A stretch of DNA of 64,000 bases from Streptomyces sp. MMG1533 (GCF_001279775.1 NZ_LGDG01000085.1:1-64000), one strand, 5' to 3'; positions 39,728-48,555 are shown, counted from the first letter of the stretch. Program-made: numbers and translations. Notes: a model not told the origin generated them from the sequence alone.

Positions 39728-40551
39728 CCACCCCCGAGCCGCAAGACCTGGAAGAGGAAGACCGGGAAGGCGTCGAAGCCGAGGCCCCGCCGCCACCCTC
39801 AGGTCCCCTGAAGCCACGCGTCACCTGGCAGAAGCTGACGTTCCTGCCCGCCGTCCTCGTCGCCGTGCTGATGGCGACCTGGCTGTGGTTCCGGCAGGCG
39901 GACCTCGACTCGATCTCCGAGAACGCGCTGTCGGACGGCCAGGTGTCCAAGGCGCTGTGGCAGCACATCGAGCTCACGGCGATCTCGACGTTCTTCGTGC
40001 TGATCATCGCGATCCCGCTGGGGATCCTCCTGACGCGGCGGGCGTTCCGGAAGGCGGCCCCGGTGGCGATGGCGTTCGCCAACACGGGCCAGGCGACCCC
40101 GGCGATCGGTCTTCTCGCCCTGCTGGTCATCTGGCTCGGCACGGGCCAGAAGGCGGCCCTGATCGGCATCATCATCTATGCCGTGCTCCCGGTGCTGTCG
40201 AACACGATCGCCGGCCTGGGGGCGAACGACCCGACGCTGCTGGAGGCGGCGCGCGGCATCGGCCTGTCCCCCCTGGGGGCCCTCGCCAAGGTGGAGCTGC
40301 CGCTCGCCGTCCCGTTGATCCTGGCGGGAGTCCGCACGGCCCTGGTCCTCAACGTCGGCACCGCCACCCTCGCGGTCTTCGGCGGGGGCGGCGGGCTGGG
40401 CGTACTGATCACGACCGGCATCACCACCCAGCGGATGCCCGTGCTGGTACTGGGCTCGATCCTCACCGTCGCCCTGGCCCTGCTGGTCGACTGGCTGGCG
40501 TCGCTGGCCGAACTGCTGCTGCGGCCGCGGGGGCTGGATGTGGAGACATGA
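39724..40551 (+). CDS. osmoprotectant ABC transporter permease
   Basis: The 275-residue second permease has an acidic/proline-rich N-terminal tail of about 35 residues, about six helices, and the coupling loop GANDPTLLEAARGIGLSPLG. GTG start overlaps the ATPase stop (GTGA). The pair of permeases plus one binding protein matches the OpuB/OpuC arrangement. Confidence 0.92.
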   Translation: MTTPEPQDLEEEDREGVEAEAPPPPSGPLKPRVTWQKLTFLPAVLVAVLMATWLWFRQADLDSISENALSDGQVSKALWQHIELTAISTFFVLIIAIPLGILLTRRAFRKAAPVAMAFANTGQATPAIGLLALLVIWLGTGQKAALIGIIIYAVLPVLSNTIAGLGANDPTLLEAARGIGLSPLGALAKVELPLAVPLILAGVRTALVLNVGTATLAVFGGGGGLGVLITTGITTQRMPVLVLGSILTVALALLVDWLASLAELLLRPRGLDVET

Positions 40552-41513
40552 GAGGGCGTACGTGTCTGTGGCTGGCCGGGATGCTGGTGTCGGCGAGCGC
40601 GTGCGGCCTGACCAGCGGTTCCCCGATGGTCGACGACGTGCGGCCGGGCTCGATCGGCAGAGGACTCCCCCTGAAGGGCGCCGATCTCACCGTGACGTCC
40701 AAGGAGTTCACCGAGCAGCTCATCCTCGGCGCGATCATGGGCATCGCCTTCGAGGCGGCCGGCGCTGACGTGCTCGACCGCACCGGCATCCAGGGTTCCG
40801 TCGGCGCCCGCGAGGCGGTCAAGTCCGGTGACGCGGACGGCATGTACGAGTACACGGGCACCGCCTGGATCACGCACCTGGGCAACAGCGAGCCCATCAC
40901 CGACCCGAAAGAGCAGTGGCAGGCGGTGCGCGACGCCGACCTGAAGAACGGCCTGACCTGGCTGCCCCCGGCTGCGCTCAACAACACCTACGCCCTCGCC
41001 ATGAACCGGGCGAACCACAAGAAGTACGGCACGAAGACCCTCTCGGACGTGGCCGCGCTCTCGAAGAGGGACCCCGGCGCGGTGACCCTGTGCGTGGAGG
41101 GCGAGTTCGCCAACCGGGCGGACGGGCTGCCGGGCATGCAGAAGGCGTACGGCATGAACGTCCCCGCCGGGAACATCACGCAGATGGACACCGGCATCAT
41201 CTACACCCAGGCCGCGAAGGGCAGTTGCACCTACGGCGAGGTCTTCACCACCGACGGCCGCATCAGGTCCATGAACCTCGCGGTGATGCAGGACGACGGA
41301 AAGTTCTTCCCCAACTACAACGCGGCCCCCGAGATCAACACGAAGGCCCTGAAGAAGTGGCCCGCCATCGCGGACGTCCTCGACCCGATCACGAGGAAGC
41401 TGGACAACACCGTGGCGCAGGAGCTGAACGCGAAGGTGGACGTCGCCGGTGAGGATCCGCATCAGGTGGCGCTGGACTGGCTGAAAGAGGAGGGGTTCGT
41501 CGAGGAGGGGTGA
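40548..41513 (+). CDS. osmoprotectant ABC transporter substrate-binding lipoprotein
   Basis: The 321-residue lipoprotein has a short signal peptide with lipobox SASAC (Cys19). An OpuAC/ProX-like domain follows: LTVTSKEFTEQLILGAIMGI, MYEYTGTAWITHLGNSEPIT and LCVEGEFANRADGLPGMQKA. It binds the quaternary amine or similar solute outside the cell and delivers it to the two permeases. It overlaps the upstream gene by 4 bases (ATGA). It ends the operon and converges with the Lon-like gene. Confidence 0.92.
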   Translation: MRGRTCLWLAGMLVSASACGLTSGSPMVDDVRPGSIGRGLPLKGADLTVTSKEFTEQLILGAIMGIAFEAAGADVLDRTGIQGSVGAREAVKSGDADGMYEYTGTAWITHLGNSEPITDPKEQWQAVRDADLKNGLTWLPPAALNNTYALAMNRANHKKYGTKTLSDVAALSKRDPGAVTLCVEGEFANRADGLPGMQKAYGMNVPAGNITQMDTGIIYTQAAKGSCTYGEVFTTDGRIRSMNLAVMQDDGKFFPNYNAAPEINTKALKKWPAIADVLDPITRKLDNTVAQELNAKVDVAGEDPHQVALDWLKEEGFVEEG

Positions 41514-41536
41514 GGACGCTTGCCGCCCCGGGTGCC

Positions 41537-42328
41537 CTAGCAGCTCGGCACGGAGCCCTTCCCGCTCTCCAGTGCCGTCAACGCGTTCACCGCGCCCTTC
41601 AGCGTGGTCACCGGGATCAGCCGCAGCCCCTTGGGGAGTTCGGACTTCGCGTCCGAGCACTCCGCCTTCGGTACCAGGAACACCGTCGCCCCGTCGCGCC
41701 GCGCGGCCTGCGTCTTCAGGGCCACTCCGCCGACCGCGCCGACCTCGCCGTTCGCGTCGATGGTGCCGGTGCCGGCGATGGTGCGGCCGCCGGTGAGGTC
41801 GCCGTCGCTGCCGTCGCCGTCGAGCTTGTCGATGATGCCGAGGGTGAAGAGCAGGCCGGCGCTGGGGCCGCCGACGTCGGCGAGTTTCAGGGTGACCTTG
41901 ACGTCCCTGTCGGACAGGTCGAGGTATTTCAGGGCGGCCTCGGTCGCGGCGTCCTGGGACTCCTTCATCTGCTCGGTGTTGTGCTGCTCGATCTCCTTGA
42001 CGTTCTGGCCGCTCGGGTAGACGGCGTCGCGCGGCATGACGGCCTGGTCGGTGGCGAACCAGGCATCGAGCACGTCACCGAGGGAGACGCGGGTGTCCGG
42101 GTTGGTCGCCTCGATGGTCGTCATGCGGAGCTGACCGGTCGTGTCGCGGGTCGGGGCGCCGGAAATCGTGATCACCGGGGTGCCCTTGTTCTCGCCGAGG
42201 ACGTTCGCCGTCAGCCCCGGCTGCGTCAGTGAGAACGGCAGCGGCGCGAAGGCCGCCGTGGCGAGCAGGGCCACGACGGGCAGGGCGCAGACGGCGACGG
42301 CCTGGGGGCGTGTGAGGCGAGAGAGCAC
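41537..42328 (-). CDS. membrane-anchored Lon-like (S16) PDZ protease
   Basis: The 263-residue protein has an N-terminal membrane anchor (VAVCALPVVALLATAAFAPL). The S16 catalytic domain has the Ser near residue 156 in DVGGPSAGLLF and the Lys near 205 in GAVGGVALKTQAA, the Lon Ser-Lys dyad. There is no ATPase domain. Related actinobacterial proteins (YlbL/PDZ type, about 350 residues) usually carry a clear PDZ domain; the middle region here is short. It acts outside the membrane by topology. Targets are unknown. Confidence 0.88.
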   Translation of the reverse strand: MLSRLTRPQAVAVCALPVVALLATAAFAPLPFSLTQPGLTANVLGENKGTPVITISGAPTRDTTGQLRMTTIEATNPDTRVSLGDVLDAWFATDQAVMPRDAVYPSGQNVKEIEQHNTEQMKESQDAATEAALKYLDLSDRDVKVTLKLADVGGPSAGLLFTLGIIDKLDGDGSDGDLTGGRTIAGTGTIDANGEVGAVGGVALKTQAARRDGATVFLVPKAECSDAKSELPKGLRLIPVTTLKGAVNALTALESGKGSVPSC

Positions 42329-42370
42329 GGGGTCAATCTAACGCGACGGTCGGTTCCGGCCACGGGCCGG

Positions 42371-42675
42371 TCAGGCCCCGTACAGATCCTGTCTGCGGAG
42401 GGTGAAGCGGCGCAGGGCTTCCGGGAGCGGTTCGATGCCGATGCCGGGCACACGCGGAACCGGCAGGTGACCGTCCACCAGCACGAACGGTTCGGTGATG
42501 TCCGCCGCGAAGTACCGGCCCGGACGCCGACGTGTCCCCGGGCAGCGTGAAGCCCGGCAGCGCCGCCGGCGCGAGGTTCGACGCGCGGCCGATTCCCGTC
42601 TCCAGCATCCCGCCGCACCACCCCGGCACCCCGTGCGCGTGCGCCACGTCGCGGACGCGGCGGGCCTCCAGGCAG
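42371..42675 (-). pseudogene. C-terminal relic of an o-succinylbenzoate synthase-like (MenC/NSAR) gene
   Basis: On the minus strand, [30 protein letters not shown] and [13 protein letters not shown] are unmistakable MenC-type enolase-superfamily motifs. The frame then breaks at about 42526 by one extra base and continues in another frame as [20 protein letters not shown] to TGA at 42371. The N-terminal two thirds, with the catalytic lysines and metal ligands, are missing and replaced by repeats. It is a dead fragment. Confidence 0.85.
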
Positions 42676-42890
42676 CCGACACCCACCCAGCCGCCACAGC
42701 CGCAGACAGCCATGCCACCGAGGCGGCGCCCACCCGGCAGCCACAGCCGCGGGCAGTCATGCCGCTGGGGCAGCGCCCACCCAGCAGCCGACACCCACCC
42801 AGCCGCCATAACCGCGGGCAGTCGTGCCGCTGGGGCGGCACGGGTGGGCGCGGCGGCACCCCGCAAGCGCGGGCAAGCTCACCCACCCGG
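42676..42890. repeat. imperfect repeats at the menC relic breakpoint
   Basis: Three degenerate units contain CCGCGGGCAGTCATGCCGCT-like and CACCCACCCAGCCGCCA-like segments, with internal GCCGCTGGGGCGGC palindromes. They begin where similarity to MenC stops. Confidence 0.7.
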
Positions 42891-42927
42891 CCTCAGCCCC
42901 GACGCCGGGCACCGACTTCAGCGCACG

Positions 42928-43569
42928 TCAGCGCAGAGCTTCCGCGACCTCCCGAGCCGCATCCACGACCCGCGGCCCCACCCGCTCCGGCACCACATCG
43001 GCCAGCATCACCACACCGACGCTGCCCTCGACCCCCGTAACCCCGATCAATGGCGCGGCCGCTCCACTGGCCCCCGCCTCCAACTCCCCATGGGTCAAGG
43101 TGTATCCCGCATCGTCCTCGGCCTGCTGCCGCGCGGCGAGAATCGCCCGCCCCGCAGCCCCCCGGTCCAACGGATGCCGGAACCCCGCCCGATACGCCAC
43201 GTGATAGTCCGTCCACGTCGGCTCGACCACGGCAACGGCCAACGCCTCCGCCCCGTCCACCAACGTGAGATGCGCGGTCGCCCCGATGTCCTCCGCCAGC
43301 GACCGCAAGGCCGGCAACGCCGCCTCACGTACCAGTGGATGCACCTGGCGGCCCAGCCGCAGCACCCCGAGCCCGACCCGGGCACGACCGCCCAGATCAC
43401 GCCGTACGAGAGCGTGCTGCTCCAGCGTGGCGAGCAACCGGTACACAACGGTCCGGTTCACGCCCAGTTTGTTGGATAGCTCGGTGACGGTCAGCCCGTG
43501 GTCCGTATCGGCCAGCAGCTTGAGGACACGCAGTCCCCGGTCGAGCGTCTGAGAGGTCTCCGCGGTCAC
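42928..43569 (-). CDS. IclR family transcriptional regulator
   Basis: The 213-residue regulator has an N-terminal winged HTH (TVTELSNKLGVNRTVVYRLL). The IclR effector domain follows with VDGAEALAVAVVEP, AYRAGFRHPLDRGAAGRAIL and a terminal VVDAAREVAEALR helix. It is somewhat shorter than typical IclR proteins (about 250). GTG 43569 is chosen because GGAGGAG sits 8 bases upstream. The relic at 42371 lies downstream of it. Ligand unknown. Confidence 0.9.
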   Translation of the reverse strand: MTAETSQTLDRGLRVLKLLADTDHGLTVTELSNKLGVNRTVVYRLLATLEQHALVRRDLGGRARVGLGVLRLGRQVHPLVREAALPALRSLAEDIGATAHLTLVDGAEALAVAVVEPTWTDYHVAYRAGFRHPLDRGAAGRAILAARQQAEDDAGYTLTHGELEAGASGAAAPLIGVTGVEGSVGVVMLADVVPERVGPRVVDAAREVAEALR

Positions 43570-43960
43570 GACGCCCACTCCTCCAAGTGGTGAGGTCGGC
43601 AGCCCCCTCGCGGCAAATGCGTCACCGAGTCCCGTCGGCGACGCGCTTCAGAGGCCGCCGATCGGCCGGCGGCCCGGCCTGTTGCCGGACCGCGTCGCTT
43701 CACGGCTGCGCTCCGCGGCTGCGCTGCCACGGGGCGTATGCGTAGCCGGACATTAGCGAAGGCGGTTCGCTCAGCGGAAGGCTACGTCCAGAATCCGGGC
43801 AGTGGCCGGTACGGACCACCGCCTTTTGTCCGCATACGTCCGGCGCGCAGCACTCGGCGTACACCACACCTGCACGCAGCGCACACGCCCCGGCTCACGC
43901 CCCCGCCAAGCAACGACCGACGACTGATGGCCGACGGCCGACAACCGACGAGCTCCGGCG
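43570..43960. other. intergenic stretch without a supported gene
   Basis: The region between the IclR start and the helicase 3' end holds the IclR promoter side and GC-rich palindromic pieces (CCGATCGGCCGG near 43650). A run of CCGAC repeats before the helicase stop lies at 43916-43950. Open frames here lack codon bias and ribosome binding sites. Confidence 0.6.
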
Positions 43961-45751
43961 TCACCGCATCCGCGTGGCCCACTCCTGCACCTTGGCGATC
44001 CGCTGCCGCAGCTGCCCGGCCGTGGCCTCGGCGCTCGGCGGCCCGCCGCACACCCGCCGCAGCTCGGTGTGGATCACCCCATGAGGCTTGCCGCTCTGAT
44101 GGACGTACGCACCGACCATCGTGTTGAGCTGCTTGCGCAGCTCCATCATCTCCTTGTGCGAGACCACCGGCCGCCGCTCGGCGGGCAGTTCGAGCAGATC
44201 GGCTTCCTCGTCCGGCTTCTTGCGGCTGTGCGCGATCTGCCGGGCCTGCCGCTTCTGGAGGAGGAGCTGCACCTGGTCGGGCTCCAGCAGCCCCGGGATC
44301 CCGAGGTAGTCCTGCTCCTCCTCACTCCCGGGGTGGGCCTGCATACCGAACTCGGCACCGTCGTAGAGCACCCGGTCGAAGACGGCCTCGGACTCCAGCG
44401 CCTCGAAGGAGAACTGTTCCTGCTCGCCGGTGTCCTCGTCCTGCTCCTTGTTCGCCTCCTCCATCTCCTTCTCGGACTCGGCGTACGGGTCCTCCTCGCC
44501 CTCCTTCTTCGGCTTGTCGAGGGCGTGGTCCCGCTCCACCTCCATCTCGTTGGCGAAGGTGAGGAGGTCGGGGACGGTCGGGAGGAAGACGGAGGCGGTC
44601 TCACCGCGCCGCCGGGACCGTACGAAACGCCCGACAGCCTGCGCGAAGAAGAGCGGAGTGGAGATGGTCGTGGCGTACACGCCGACCGCGAGCCGCGGGA
44701 CGTCGACGCCCTCGGACACCATCCGCACCGCGACCATCCACCGGTCGTTGCTGCTGCTGAACTCGTCGATCCTGTTGGACGCCCCGGTGTCGTCGGACAG
44801 CACGACCGTCGCCTTGTCGCCCGTGATCTCACGGATGAGCTTGGCGTACGCGCGCGCCGAGTCCTGATCGGAGGCGATGACGAGAGCCCCGGCGTCCGGG
44901 ATGGCCTTCCTGACCTCCGTCAGCCGCTGGTCGGCGGCGCGCAGCACGCTGGGCATCCACTCGCCGCGCGGATCCAGCGCCGTACGCCAGGCCTGGCTGA
45001 TCGCGTCCTTGGTCATGGGCTCGCCGAGCCTCGCGGCGATCTCGTCGCCGGCCTTGGTCCGCCACCGCATGTTGCCGCTGTAGGAGAGGAAGATGACGGG
45101 CCGGACGACGTGGTCGGCCAGCGCGTTTCCGTACCCGTAGGTGTAGTCCGCGGCGGACCGCCGAATCCCGTCGTTCCCCTCCTCGTACGTCACGAAGGGG
45201 ATGGGATTGGTGTCGGACCGGAAGGGCGTACCGGTGAGCGCGAGCCGCCGCGTGGCCGGCTCGAAGGCCTCCAGACACGCCTCGCCCCACGACTTGGAGT
45301 CGCCGGCGTGGTGGATCTCGTCGAGGATGACGAGGGTCTTGCGCTGCTCGACGCGGTTGCGGTGCAGCATGGGCCGCACGCCGACACCGGCGTACGTGAC
45401 CGCGACGCCCTGGTAGTCCTTGCCGAGCGGACCCGCGCTGTACTCGGGGTCCAGCTTGATCCCTATCCGGGCGGCCGCCTCGGCCCACTGCTTCTTCAGG
45501 TGCTCGGTCGGCGCGACGACGGTCACCTGCTGCACGACGTGGTGGTGCAGCAGCCAGGACGCCAGCGTCAGCGCGAACGTCGTCTTTCCGGCGCCGGGCG
45601 TCGCGACGGCGAGGAAGTCACGCGGCTGCTCCTGGATGTACTTCTCCATCGCGCCCTGCTGCCAGGCACGCAGCTTGCTGGCGGTACCCCAGGGGGCGCG
45701 GCCGGGGAAGGCGGGGGAAAGGTGGTGGGAGGAGGCGGCGGTGGTAGTCAC
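43961..45751 (-). CDS. DEAD/DEAH box helicase (superfamily 2)
   Basis: The 596-residue protein has Walker A in VATPGAGKTTFALTLASWLL, motif II DEIHH in LVILDEIHHAGD, motif III LTGTPFRSD and a helicase C domain ending in SEGVDVPRLAVGVYATTIST and QAVGRFVRSRRRGETASVFL. An acidic insert (EEEDPYAESEKEMEEANKEQ) follows. It resembles restriction-type (UvrB/ResIII) helicases, but no nuclease domain or methylase partner is seen, and it looks like a housekeeping actinobacterial helicase. GTG 45751 is the likely start; a GTG at 45823 would add 24 residues. Confidence 0.9.
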   Translation of the reverse strand: MTTTAASSHHLSPAFPGRAPWGTASKLRAWQQGAMEKYIQEQPRDFLAVATPGAGKTTFALTLASWLLHHHVVQQVTVVAPTEHLKKQWAEAAARIGIKLDPEYSAGPLGKDYQGVAVTYAGVGVRPMLHRNRVEQRKTLVILDEIHHAGDSKSWGEACLEAFEPATRRLALTGTPFRSDTNPIPFVTYEEGNDGIRRSAADYTYGYGNALADHVVRPVIFLSYSGNMRWRTKAGDEIAARLGEPMTKDAISQAWRTALDPRGEWMPSVLRAADQRLTEVRKAIPDAGALVIASDQDSARAYAKLIREITGDKATVVLSDDTGASNRIDEFSSSNDRWMVAVRMVSEGVDVPRLAVGVYATTISTPLFFAQAVGRFVRSRRRGETASVFLPTVPDLLTFANEMEVERDHALDKPKKEGEEDPYAESEKEMEEANKEQDEDTGEQEQFSFEALESEAVFDRVLYDGAEFGMQAHPGSEEEQDYLGIPGLLEPDQVQLLLQKRQARQIAHSRKKPDEEADLLELPAERRPVVSHKEMMELRKQLNTMVGAYVHQSGKPHGVIHTELRRVCGGPPSAEATAGQLRQRIAKVQEWATRMR

Positions 45752-45969
45752 GGTCTCCGTCGGTGGGTCGGGCGGCTCGGTGAACAGTCGGGACGGCTGG
45801 GCTGGGTATGACAACCGGGCCACCCTACCGGCGCCTTCAGGGTGTCAACGTGCGGACAAGCCCGGGTAGCCCGTGGGTGGGACCCACGTCACAGCAGCCG
45901 CTGCCGCCCCGCGATCACTCCGACGTCCCCCTCCACCCCGGACGCCACATCGATGACCAGCGCGTACGC

Positions 45970-46037
45970 CGCGCCCCCACTCCCCCTCCCGCTCCCCCCC
46001 CCCCTCCCCCACTCCCTCCCGCCCCCGCTCCCGCACT
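45970..46037. repeat. polypyrimidine tract
   Basis: About 65 bases are nearly pure C and T on the plus strand, including a run of ten or more C, within a gene-free stretch (45752-46167) between the helicase and tRNA-Cys. It could form triplex or i-motif structure and is error-prone to sequence. Confidence 0.75.
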
Positions 46038-46167
46038 CGCGTGGTCACTCCCAGACGCTCGGTCACCGCCCCATTCATGAACGGCGTATGGCAGTCCCAT
46101 TGCAGCGCCCGCGATTCCCTTGAGCCCCTTCCCCACCCGGCCGTACGGTCAAGTCAGTGAGTTACAC

Positions 46168-46242
46168 GGCCGTATGCCCGAGTGGTTCAGGGGCTCGCCT
46201 GCAAAGCGAGTTACGTGGGTTCGAATCCCGCTACGGCCTCCA
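46168..46242 (+). tRNA. tRNA-Cys (GCA)
   Basis: The acceptor stem GGCCGTA/TACGGCC, the anticodon stem CTCGC/GCGAG with loop CTGCAAA (anticodon GCA) and the T arm GTGGG-TTCGAAT-CCCGC are complete. Discriminator T73, the cysteine identity base, is present and CCA is encoded (46240-46242). Confidence 0.93.
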
Positions 46243-46276
46243 GTTCGCGGTCATGGCCCCGACCGTCAAGAGGGGG

Positions 46277-47191
46277 CTACGACACCCGGAACGTCTCCCC
46301 GTACATCTCCCAACGCAACGGGGTACTCAGGTCGAAGTTGCCGTCGTCGAGAAACTTCCGCTGTGTCGTGTCGATGCGCGTGGTGTCGCGCTGGGGATCC
46401 TCGTACTGCATCGCCTTGCGGTGGATGTCCAGGAAGATGTCGAGGTAGGTCTTCTCCGTGCCACCCTGGGAGGGGATGTCCGCCTTGGCCATGGCTGCCT
46501 CGCGCAGGCCGTAGAAGCCGCGCGGTCCGGTGCCGGGGCCGTGCAGCACCATCGCGTCGTAGTAGATCAACTGGCCGAGCGTGCCGAGTCCGTCGAGCTT
46601 CGCCAGGCGCACGGCGGGGTCGAAGTAGATGCGGTCGCGCTCGGTTTCCTGGGCCTTGCGGAAGTCGGCCTTCTGCGCCTCCTTCACCCAGGCATCGGTG
46701 AATCCCGGGTCCAGGCCCTCATGGGAGTCGCTGCCGTCGACCTTGCGCAAGGCGGGCAGATAGCGGGCGAGGCCGTTGTCCGGATGGCTCTTCGTGTAGC
46801 GCTCGACGAGCGTGAGCAGGTCGTTGGTGCCCGTGCAGAAGCCGATGATGCCGGCCGTGTAGCCGTTGCCGTCGCCGAGGTCCTCGATGTAGTCGTACTG
46901 GCCGCGCCAGTCGAGCGTGGAGTTCTCGGCGGTCGCCAGGATCTGTTGCGCGAGCTCCTTCTTGTCGGGGGCGCCCAGGCCGGGCGGCAGCTCGGCTATC
47001 AGGGCGTCGTCCTTCGCCCGTTCCGACTCCGACGACGGTTCGGTGCCGGCCCGATCCGCTCCCGAGATCCGGGTTCCGTCGTTGTCCGACAAGTCCGACG
47101 CGTCCGTCAAGCCGCAGCCGGCCACCAGGAGAAGGGCGGCCGCCGTGGCCACCGGGGCGACGGCGTGCAGGAGACGACCAGGACGCTTCAT
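46277..47191 (-). CDS. GH46 chitosanase, lipoprotein
   Basis: The 304-residue protein has a signal peptide with lipobox LVAGC (Cys near residue 26) and a linker rich in Asp and Ser. The GH46 domain follows, with catalytic Glu in ILATAENSTLDW and Asp in YIEDLGDGNGYTAGIIGFCT, the pair and spacing known from Streptomyces N174 chitosanase. It would cut chitosan outside the cell and stay attached to the membrane. ATG 47191 is preferred over a GTG two codons upstream. No DasR site was seen near it. Confidence 0.94.
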   Translation of the reverse strand: MKRPGRLLHAVAPVATAAALLLVAGCGLTDASDLSDNDGTRISGADRAGTEPSSESERAKDDALIAELPPGLGAPDKKELAQQILATAENSTLDWRGQYDYIEDLGDGNGYTAGIIGFCTGTNDLLTLVERYTKSHPDNGLARYLPALRKVDGSDSHEGLDPGFTDAWVKEAQKADFRKAQETERDRIYFDPAVRLAKLDGLGTLGQLIYYDAMVLHGPGTGPRGFYGLREAAMAKADIPSQGGTEKTYLDIFLDIHRKAMQYEDPQRDTTRIDTTQRKFLDDGNFDLSTPLRWEMYGETFRVS

Positions 47192-47343
47192 GCGCACAGA
47201 TTACGACGGTCGAAAGAGTGCTCGACCGCGGGATGCCGCGTCAGGCTGCGACCCGGCCGGTCGTGTCCCCCGGCTCAGGCACGCGCCGGGACGCACGGCG
47301 GAACTCGGCGCCCGCGTGACGGCCATGCGGTGGTGCTCCGTCC

Positions 47344-47409
47344 TCAGGGCACCCCACTTCTCAGGGCACCCGACTTCTCACGGCACCCCGTTTCTCAGAG
47401 CACCCCGCC
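47344..47409. repeat. four 17-bp tandem repeats over a gene's stop codon
   Basis: Units begin TCAGGGCACCC or variants at 47344, 47361, 47378 and 47395 with a 17-base period. The last one is the real 3' end of the minus-strand gene, starting exactly with its TGA stop. The other three copy it downstream, each with a TGA. Confidence 0.9.
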
Positions 47410-48555
47410 CGCCTCGTCCCGGAACGCCTCCGTCCAGTAGTGCCGGCCGGCCTCTGTCGTCGCCCCCGTCGGGTCGACCGTCGACAGGACCTGGATCATC
47501 GTCGCGGCCAGCTGGTCGTACGTGTCCGCGGTCAGGCCGTGGGAGAGGTCCGCGTCGATCGCCCTCTCGCGGTGGAGCAGCCAGAGGGTGAAGCCCAGGG
47601 TGGAGATGTCCGTGTTGAGGGGGTAGAGGGTCGCCTCGGGTTCGCTCCAGTTGAGGACCGCGCCCGTCTCGCCGTCGATCACGAGGCTGTTGTTCTCGAA
47701 GAGGTCGCCCAGGCGTATCAAGTGGTCGGCCCGGGCCGGGAGTTCGGCGGAGGGGTCGTCGGCGTGGTGCTCGGCCAGCGTCGCCAGGGGCACGTCCGTG
47801 TCGAGGTGGAAGAGGAAGGCGTCCTCGGGCAGGCCCGTCTCGCGCAGGAAGCGGCGGGTCGGTTCATGGGTGAGGGTCGCCGGGAAGTCGACGTCCTCGA
47901 AGCGGGCGACCTTCCCGCGGCCGAACTCCTGGTCCAGGAGGCGGGCCGGGAGATCCAGGGCGAGCCCGGAGAGCGAGCCCGGGCCGGCGACCAGGGAGAG
48001 CGGGCGGATCAGGGCCGCCATCTTCCAGAACGGCGGGACCTCGCCGCCCGTGCCCTCCTTGAAGACGGCGAGCAGCTGACGGGACGCCTCCGCCACCGCC
48101 TTCGGCCCGAAACGACCGGCGTAGGACGCGAACTGGCCCCGCAGCGCCGCCAGTTCGTCCGTCGCCGTGGCGAACCTCACCAGCCGGTCCAGTGACGGTG
48201 CGAGCGGGCGACGGTCCATCAGGTCGGGGCGGTCGTGCAGGAAGTGGGTCGTGGAGATCTCGCCGGTCGCACCGTCCAGCAGGACCGACTCCGTCTCCAG
48301 GCCGCCGGGGCCCACCAGACCGCCTATCACCAGCTGGTTCCGAAGCTCGGCCAGCAAGCGCCCGCCCGGGTCGCCCGTGGAGTCCACCACCGTCCGCAGG
48401 CCCTCCCTGCGCAGCTCCGCGAAGGTGAACAGACCGCTGTCGCCCGGGAGTCCCGGGCCGGTCAGCCAGCGGCGCGTCGAGGCGTGTGTGACGTACGGAT
48501 CGAGATCGGCCTCGGTCAGTGTGATCGCCGCGACTACGGCTTCGGTCGTGCCCAT
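47395..48555 (-). CDS. tandem SUKH-4-like immunity domain protein
   Basis: The 386-residue protein consists of two similar halves. Half one has RRWLTGPGLPGDSGLFTFAE, LVIGGLVG and SVLLDGATGEIS. Half two has RRFLRETGLPEDAFLFHLD, LIRLGDLFENNSLVIDGETG and NTDISTLGFTLWLL. The pattern fits SUKH-4, a family of immunity proteins against contact-dependent or polymorphic toxins. No toxin or secretion gene is adjacent, so the partner is unknown and a different binding role is possible. The ATG at 48555 is the likely start. Its end is quadruplicated at 47344. Confidence 0.78.
   Translation of the reverse strand: MGTTEAVVAAITLTEADLDPYVTHASTRRWLTGPGLPGDSGLFTFAELRREGLRTVVDSTGDPGGRLLAELRNQLVIGGLVGPGGLETESVLLDGATGEISTTHFLHDRPDLMDRRPLAPSLDRLVRFATATDELAALRGQFASYAGRFGPKAVAEASRQLLAVFKEGTGGEVPPFWKMAALIRPLSLVAGPGSLSGLALDLPARLLDQEFGRGKVARFEDVDFPATLTHEPTRRFLRETGLPEDAFLFHLDTDVPLATLAEHHADDPSAELPARADHLIRLGDLFENNSLVIDGETGAVLNWSEPEATLYPLNTDISTLGFTLWLLHRERAIDADLSHGLTADTYDQLAATMIQVLSTVDPTGATTEAGRHYWTEAFRDEAGGVL

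Noticed and set aside
43738..44127. Possible small gene between the IclR and helicase genes
   Set aside because: It has no ribosome binding site, biased low-complexity composition, and overlaps the helicase 3' end antisense.
43961..45751. Helicase as part of a restriction or phage-defence system
   Set aside because: No methylase, nuclease or other defence genes flank it, and it looks like a conserved stand-alone actinobacterial helicase.
45845..46078. Minus-strand Gly/Arg-rich open frame
   Set aside because: It is produced by the polypyrimidine tract read on the opposite strand.
46277..47343. DasR site before the chitosanase
   Set aside because: No GGTCT-N-ACCA-like sequence was found in the short upstream region, so DasR control is not claimed there.
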